A DNA stretch of 64,000 bases. It comes from Flavivirga aquatica. Its GTDB lineage: Bacteria; Bacteroidota; Bacteroidia; Flavobacteriales; Flavobacteriaceae. Below the pieces are notes generated by a model. That model saw only the letters and a list, made by a program, of their open reading frames with translations. It did no database searches and was not told where the DNA came from. Shown one piece after another: positions 59,198-64,000 of the stretch. Numbering within the stretch: position 1 is the first letter of the stretch; each line of letters opens with the position of its first letter. Where the stretch lies: positions 62,001 to 126,000 of the forward strand of contig NZ_MDJD01000006.1 in the NCBI RefSeq assembly GCF_001747085.1, written 5' to 3'. The translations under genes and the position numbers were made by a program.

Positions 59198-61444
59198 ATG
59201 AAATATCTAATATTATTTTTAGTATTATTGAGTTCTTCAACATATTCACAAAACATAACAGGCAAAACAACTTCTAATGGTTTACCACTACCATATGTTA
59301 ACATCTACCTAAAAGGCGCACAAAAAGGAGCTGTATCAAATGACGATGGAACATTTAAAATATCAAATATCAAATCAGGTAAATACACAGTTATTGCTTC
59401 TTTTACAGGATATCAACCTCAAAGAAAAACAATCACCATCTCTAATGCAGATGTTATTTTGAATTTCAACCTACCTGAATCTGAATTATTAGACGAAATA
59501 GTTGTAACCGGAACTCTAAAACCCGTGTCTCGTATCGACAGCCCTGTACCAGTAGAAATATACACGCCTACTTTTTTCAAAAAAAACCCAACGCCTAGTA
59601 TTTTTGAAGCATTACAAAATGTAAATGGTGTAAGACCACAATTAAATTGTGGACTTTGCAACACAGGAGATATTCATATTAACGGACTAGAAGGCCCATA
59701 TACTCTAGTATTAATAGACGGTATGCCAATTGTAAGTGGCCTTTCTACAGTTTATGGATTATCAGGAATCCCTAATAGTTTAGTAGAACGCATTGAAATT
59801 GTAAAAGGCCCAGCATCATCCTTATATGGAAGCGAAGCTGTAGCTGGCTTAGTAAATGTAATTACAAAAAAACCTAGTAACGCTCCTCTATTTAGTGCAG
59901 ATGTTTTTTCTACATCATGGGGAGAATATAATTTAGATTTTGGAGGCAAATTTAAAACAGGAAAAGCATACGCATTACTAGGCGTAAACTACTTTAACTA
60001 CAACCAACGTATTGATAACAATAATGATGGCTACACAGATTTAACATTACAAGACCGTGTTTCAATATTTAATAAATGGAGTTTTGAACGGAAAAGCGGA
60101 AAAGCATTTTCTTTAGCAGGTCGTTTTTTTTATGAAGACAGATGGGGAGGAGAAACCAATTGGGATAAAAGTTTTCGAGGAGGCACAGACATTTATGGAG
60201 AAAGTATTTACACATCTCGTGGTGAACTATTTGGAATATATGAATTACCAACTACCGAAGATATTGACTTTACATTTTCGGCAACCACACACGATCAAAA
60301 CTCTTTTTACGGAAACACATCATACAACGCACAGCAACATATTGTATTTGGACAAACAACCTGGAATCGTGTTTTAGGTAAACATGATCTATTAATAGGA
60401 GCAACAGGACGATACAATTATTACGACGATAATACACCTGCCACAAAAAACGATGATAAAAATAATCCAGACGAAATTTTTATACCAAGCATTTTTGTAC
60501 AAAACCAATGGAAATTCCTTCCTAAACACGAATTACTAACAGGGTTACGTTACGATTACGATAAGCGTCACGGAAGCATTATAACACCAAGATTAGCCTA
60601 TAAATTTGCACCAACTAAAAACGATGCCATTCGTTTAAATATAGGAACAGGCTTTAGAGTTGTTAATTTATTTACAGAAGATCATGCCGCATTAACAGGG
60701 TCTAGAGAAGTTATTATTAAAGAAGATTTAGACCCCGAGCAATCCATTAACTTCAATTTAAATTATTTAATGAAGCGTTATTTAAATTCTGGAACCTTCT
60801 TTAACATAGAAGCTTCTGCTTGGTACACGCATTTTTCAAACCGAATAAATCCAGATTACGACACTAATGTAGACCAAGTAATATATGCCAACTCCAATGG
60901 ACATTCTATTTCACAAGGTGTTAGTTTACAAACCGATGTTAATTTTGGATTTGGTTTAAAAGCATTATTAGGCGCATCGCTACAAGAAGTTGCTAATATC
61001 GAAAACGGAAATAAAACCCGGCAAGCATTAACAGAAGGATTTAATGCCAATTGGGGTTTAAGCTATAACATACAACCCGCAAATTTACTTATAGATTTTA
61101 CAGGCAATTTATATGGCCCAATGCGTTTAGCCACACAAGAATTCACAAATGAAGCAGGTATTTTTATTGAAGATCCAAGAGATAAAAATTCACCGTTTTG
61201 GTCTGTTATGAATATTCAATTAACCTATAAAGGCATTAAAAATGTAGAACTTTATGGAGGTGTTAAAAACTTATTAGATTGGACACCCGCAAAAAATAAT
61301 CCTTTTGTGATTTCTCGCGGAGACGATCCTTTCGAAAAAAACATACAAAATCCTCAACAAGACTTAAGCTTCGACACTACATACGTTTTCACCTCATTAC
61401 AAGGTATTCGTAGTTTCTTTGGGGTACGTTATAATTTATTTTAA
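59198..61444 (+). CDS. TonB-dependent receptor for metal or metallophore uptake
   Basis: 748 residues from the ATG at 59198, preferred over an upstream TTG. Signal peptide (YLILFLVLLSSSTYSQ), CarboxypepD-regulatory-like domain (~20-105, typical of Bacteroidota), TonB box/plug (DEIVVTGTLKPVSRIDSP; NCGLCNTGDIHINGLEGPYTLVLIDGMP; VERIEIVKGPASSLYGSEAVAGLVNVITKK) and a 22-strand barrel ending FGVRYNLF. The paired Cys in NCGLC of the plug are unusual and may bind metal. Operator and operon point to Fe/Mn (or another divalent metal). Confidence 0.92.
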   Translation: MKYLILFLVLLSSSTYSQNITGKTTSNGLPLPYVNIYLKGAQKGAVSNDDGTFKISNIKSGKYTVIASFTGYQPQRKTITISNADVILNFNLPESELLDEIVVTGTLKPVSRIDSPVPVEIYTPTFFKKNPTPSIFEALQNVNGVRPQLNCGLCNTGDIHINGLEGPYTLVLIDGMPIVSGLSTVYGLSGIPNSLVERIEIVKGPASSLYGSEAVAGLVNVITKKPSNAPLFSADVFSTSWGEYNLDFGGKFKTGKAYALLGVNYFNYNQRIDNNNDGYTDLTLQDRVSIFNKWSFERKSGKAFSLAGRFFYEDRWGGETNWDKSFRGGTDIYGESIYTSRGELFGIYELPTTEDIDFTFSATTHDQNSFYGNTSYNAQQHIVFGQTTWNRVLGKHDLLIGATGRYNYYDDNTPATKNDDKNNPDEIFIPSIFVQNQWKFLPKHELLTGLRYDYDKRHGSIITPRLAYKFAPTKNDAIRLNIGTGFRVVNLFTEDHAALTGSREVIIKEDLDPEQSINFNLNYLMKRYLNSGTFFNIEASAWYTHFSNRINPDYDTNVDQVIYANSNGHSISQGVSLQTDVNFGFGLKALLGASLQEVANIENGNKTRQALTEGFNANWGLSYNIQPANLLIDFTGNLYGPMRLATQEFTNEAGIFIEDPRDKNSPFWSVMNIQLTYKGIKNVELYGGVKNLLDWTPAKNNPFVISRGDDPFEKNIQNPQQDLSFDTTYVFTSLQGIRSFFGVRYNLF

Positions 61445-61452
61445 CAAGAAAA

Positions 61453-61911
61453 ATGAAACACTTACTATACATATTACTATTTAGCTCTCAATGCGTTTTA
61501 GCGCAACTAAAAACCTATTCTTTCGAAGAGTTATCCTCTTTAAAAAAAGAAAAACCCATAGTTGTTTTTTTACATGCTAATTGGTGTAAGTATTGTAATG
61601 TCATGAAAAACACTACTTTTAAACAAGACAAAATTATTGAAACATTAAATAACGAATTCTATTTTGTTTCTTTTAATGGCGAACAAAAAGAACCTGTAAC
61701 ATTTCAAAATCATACATTCAAATATAAAAGCACAGGAAAAAAAACGGGAGTACATGAATTAACAGAAGCATTAGGCACATACAATTCTAAAGTTTCTTAT
61801 CCCACAACAGTAATATTAAACACCAATAAGGAAATTATATTTCAACACCCTTACCTATTAAAACCCAAAGAATTTTTAAAAGTACTAAACGCCGTTAAAA
61901 AGAAGCTATAA
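61453..61911 (+). CDS. Periplasmic thioredoxin-like protein
   Basis: 152 residues with a signal peptide (LLYILLFSSQCVLA) and thioredoxin fold, active site WCKYC (HANWCKYCNVMK), cis-Pro region SYPTTVIL. Starts 8 bases after the receptor stop. It may keep the Cys residues of the receptor plug or of the binding protein in the right redox state; that link is inferred from position. Confidence 0.85.
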   Translation: MKHLLYILLFSSQCVLAQLKTYSFEELSSLKKEKPIVVFLHANWCKYCNVMKNTTFKQDKIIETLNNEFYFVSFNGEQKEPVTFQNHTFKYKSTGKKTGVHELTEALGTYNSKVSYPTTVILNTNKEIIFQHPYLLKPKEFLKVLNAVKKKL

Positions 61912-61983
61912 AGGCTTGCCTATTGAAAATTGATTTTAAATAAGTTAAGTTTGCCTTTCAAGGCTTAAAATAAATTTAAGAAC

Positions 61984-62889
61984 ATGAAAAACATAATTTT
62001 AGTAGCCCTCTTAATCTCAACAATTTTTAGTTGTAAAGAGAAAAAAAAGACCAACAGCAAGCTAAATATAATAACTACAACCTCTATGATAACCGATTTG
62101 GTTAAAAATATAGGAGGAGACCATATTAATTTACAAGGATTAATGGGCAGCGGTGTAGATCCACACCTATACAAAGCTAGCGAAGGCGATGTATCCAAAT
62201 TAGCCAACGCCGATGTTATTTTTTATAACGGTTTGCACTTAGAAGGCAAATTAGTTGACATTTTTGAGAAAATGAAAAACAAAAAAACCATCGCCATCTC
62301 AGACGCTCTAGACAAAAACACACTTATAGGATCAGATTATTTTGCATCAAACTACGATCCACACATTTGGTTTAATGCAGACTACTGGATACAAGCCACA
62401 CAATTTGTAGTTACCAAACTATCTGAAGCCATTCCAGAACAAAAAACCACTTTTCAAACAAACGGCTCAAAATATATAAAGCAACTGGAAGCATTAAAAA
62501 CAACATTAACCGCAACTATAAATACACTTCCACAAGAAAAACGTATTTTAGTAACAGCGCACGATGCCTTTAATTATTTTGGAAAATCTTTTGGTTTCGA
62601 AGTTGTAGGTTTACAAGGACTCTCTACCGCCACAGAAGCAGGTGTACAAGACGTTCAAAAACTGGCAGCATTTATTATAGAAAAAAATGTAAAAGCTATA
62701 TTTGTAGAAAGTTCGGTACCAAAACGCACTATCGAAGCCCTACAAGCAGCAGTAAAATCTAAAAATCATGAAGTATCAATAGGAGGTACATTATACTCAG
62801 ATGCACTAGGAAACTTAGGCACCGCGGAAGGCACCTATATAGGCATGTTTAAATACAATGTAAATACCATAGTAAATGCATTAAAATAA
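61984..62889 (+). CDS. Metal ABC transporter substrate-binding lipoprotein (TroA/PsaA/ZnuA family)
   Basis: 301 residues: lipoprotein signal (LVALLISTIFSC), cluster 9 binding-protein fold with probable ligands His (GVDPHLYK), His (YDPHIWF), Glu (STATEAG) and Asp (LYSDALG). A His-His-Glu-Asp set is the PsaA/manganese-type pattern rather than three-His ZnuA, and the His-rich loop of ZnuA is missing. It probably captures Mn2+ or Fe2+ in the periplasm for the ATPase at 63038-63775. The permease gene is not directly next to the ATPase, at least within the window. Confidence 0.9.
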   Translation: MKNIILVALLISTIFSCKEKKKTNSKLNIITTTSMITDLVKNIGGDHINLQGLMGSGVDPHLYKASEGDVSKLANADVIFYNGLHLEGKLVDIFEKMKNKKTIAISDALDKNTLIGSDYFASNYDPHIWFNADYWIQATQFVVTKLSEAIPEQKTTFQTNGSKYIKQLEALKTTLTATINTLPQEKRILVTAHDAFNYFGKSFGFEVVGLQGLSTATEAGVQDVQKLAAFIIEKNVKAIFVESSVPKRTIEALQAAVKSKNHEVSIGGTLYSDALGNLGTAEGTYIGMFKYNVNTIVNALK

Positions 62890-62900
62890 TATTTTTCGAA

Positions 62901-62968
62901 GCTATGTCCTGCTATCCGCTATATCTTTTTCTCGTACCTCAAAAAAGGATGCCGCTTCTATCAGGGCT
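62901..62968 (+). ncRNA. Possible structured RNA element between binding-protein and ATPase genes
   Basis: CCTG (62908-62911) can pair with CAGG (62962-62965), and ATCTTTTT (62923-62930) with AAAAAAGGAT (62941-62950), giving two nested stems around CCGCTAT and GCCGCTTCTAT. I recall very similar 'GCTATCCGCTATATCTTTT...AAAAGGATGCCGCT...CAGGGCT' blocks as frequent intergenic elements in flavobacteria, perhaps the Flavo-1 RNA motif. The identification is from memory. Confidence 0.45.
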
Positions 62969-63037
62969 AGATTATCCGTAAAGGCAAGAGCAAAACGTTA
63001 AAGCACAGCATACCATTCACTGCAAGAAAATAAAAAT

Positions 63038-63775
63038 ATGAAAAAAAACATCGCAGTAAAAATAGACGATTTAACCGTAGCCTATAACTACAAACCCGTA
63101 CTTTGGGATATCGACTTAGAAATCCCCGAAGGCGTTCTCATGGCTATTGTAGGACCTAATGGAGCAGGAAAATCAACACTAATAAAATCAATATTAGGCA
63201 TACTAAAACCCATAGCAGGCAGCGTTACTATTTACAATAAACCCTATAAAAAACAACGCTCGTTAGTTGCCTATGTTCCTCAAAAAGGTAGTGTAGATTG
63301 GGATTTCCCAACCACAGCCCTCGATGTTGTTATGATGGGAACCTACGGCAGTTTAGGCTGGATAAAACGCCCCGGGCAAAAAGAAAAAAAAGCAGCACTA
63401 GAAGCCTTAGAAAAAGTAGGCATGCTCCCCTTTAAAAGCAGACAAATAAGTCAGCTTTCTGGCGGACAACAACAACGCATATTTTTAGCCAGAGCCTTAG
63501 TACAAAACGCATCTATTTATTTTATGGACGAACCTTTTCAAGGCGTAGATGCCACAACCGAAATAGCCATTATTAATATTTTAAAAGAATTACGTAAAGC
63601 ACGAAAAACAGTCATTGTAGTCCATCACGATTTACAAACTGTCCCTGAATATTTCGATTGGGTTACCTTTTTAAACGTTAAAAAAATTGCCACAGGTCCT
63701 GTTAAAGATATTTTTAATGATGATAACTTAACAAAAACCTACGGAATTAATTATAAAGTGAGTATACAGGAATGA
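63038..63775 (+). CDS. Metal ABC transporter ATP-binding protein
   Basis: 245 residues: Walker [11 protein letters not shown]-loop [13 protein letters not shown], signature LSGGQQQR, Walker [10 protein letters not shown]-loop VVHHD. The 'VDWDFP' Q-loop neighbourhood is typical of the Mn/Zn/Fe family (MntB/SitB/ZnuC). Its stop overlaps the next gene's start by 4 bases. Works with the lipoprotein at 61984-62889. Confidence 0.92.
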   Translation: MKKNIAVKIDDLTVAYNYKPVLWDIDLEIPEGVLMAIVGPNGAGKSTLIKSILGILKPIAGSVTIYNKPYKKQRSLVAYVPQKGSVDWDFPTTALDVVMMGTYGSLGWIKRPGQKEKKAALEALEKVGMLPFKSRQISQLSGGQQQRIFLARALVQNASIYFMDEPFQGVDATTEIAIINILKELRKARKTVIVVHHDLQTVPEYFDWVTFLNVKKIATGPVKDIFNDDNLTKTYGINYKVSIQE

Positions 63776-64000
63776 AAAATAAAATTTACATAAAACATTG
63801 GCTAGCTCTTAAACCCAAAGACTACAGTAGTAACACAGATTTTTATTACCTCAAAGTAGCTAACAAAATAAACGCAAATTTAAATCCTTCATTAAATTTA
63901 ACGCTTTCTCAATTCATTGAGAAGGACGACATTCTATTACTATCCTGTTTTATAACCTGTTATTTTGAGGACATTATATCCCAAACTAATATATGGAGTA
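63772..64000 (+). CDS. DUF3843-like protein (5' part only)
   Basis: The ATG at 63772 overlaps the ATPase stop (ATGA) and the frame is open to the window end (76 codons): [30 protein letters not shown]... [23 protein letters not shown]. This resembles DUF3843 ('IKDWLxxxPY', 'LTxYFEDxISGTxIW'), a Bacteroidota family of unknown function. That it is not a permease is unusual for this place in a metal ABC operon. Confidence 0.6.
   Translation, partial: MKNKIYIKHWLALKPKDYSSNTDFYYLKVANKINANLNPSLNLTLSQFIEKDDILLLSCFITCYFEDIISQTNIWS

Overview
The window is AT-rich DNA from a member of the Bacteroidota, most likely the family Flavobacteriaceae. The evidence is the TTG-N19-TAnnTTTG promoters, the lack of strong Shine-Dalgarno sequences, the Bacteroidota-only type VI secretion genes (TssN, TssO, TssR) and the SusC-style N-terminal domain of a TonB-dependent receptor. 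About 50 kb of it (1-52 kb) is a type VI secretion system of the T6SS-iii class. The rest (53-64 kb) is ordinary chromosome: two tRNA-Asn genes, rseP, a SCO-family gene, feoAB and a metal-import cluster.

Structural part: tssB-tssC read rightward (27.5-29.3 kb). Leftward from a shared intergenic region run tssE, tssF, tssH, an 'evolved' Hcp with its own cargo, then tssG, tssN, tssK, tssO, a second small membrane protein, a PKD-domain protein, tssR and a winged-helix/membrane protein. Next comes the first hcp-vgrG unit (8.1-10.7 kb). A second hcp-vgrG unit lies at 47.7-50.3 kb. It shares both its coding body and its non-coding upstream region with the first, so it is a segmental duplication.

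Cargo part: each spike/tube unit carries its own effectors. VgrG1 leads to a NodB-type deacetylase effector with candidate membrane immunity proteins, then an adaptor-like gene and a very large DUF4280 (PAAR-like) protein ending in a lysozyme-like and a Cys/His amidase-like domain. The evolved Hcp leads to a LysM/LAS-metallopeptidase effector and a lipoprotein. VgrG2 leads to an adaptor-like gene, a small DUF4280 protein, a frameshifted effector/immunity pair, and two large VasX-like pore-forming-type effectors, each followed by immunity genes.

The most striking structure is at 30.9-34.4 kb. Five copies of one immunity gene, intact to badly broken, are separated by four ~122-bp pieces that encode only the last ~38 residues of the upstream effector. 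This is the footprint expected when effector-immunity pairs are displaced one after another. The same footprint appears in miniature at 40.35 kb and again at 5.2-5.5 kb. At 38.8-40.3 kb an immunity protein is fused in frame to a papain-like toxin domain. Other notable structure: an exact 156-bp in-frame tandem duplication inside hcp1, and a 118-bp inverted-repeat element in front of hcp2 whose empty site, with a single TTA, is preserved in front of hcp1.

Chromosomal part: tandem tRNA-Asn(GTT) genes with near-consensus promoters mark the right edge of the T6SS region. Beyond rseP and the SCO gene, feoA-feoB-small Cys-rich protein, a DtxR/MntR-type repressor, a perfect 22-bp palindrome over the divergent promoter, a TonB-dependent receptor, a thioredoxin-like protein and ABC components (binding protein, ATPase) form a coherent Fe/Mn acquisition block. 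All functional statements rest on motif recognition by eye; no database search was possible.
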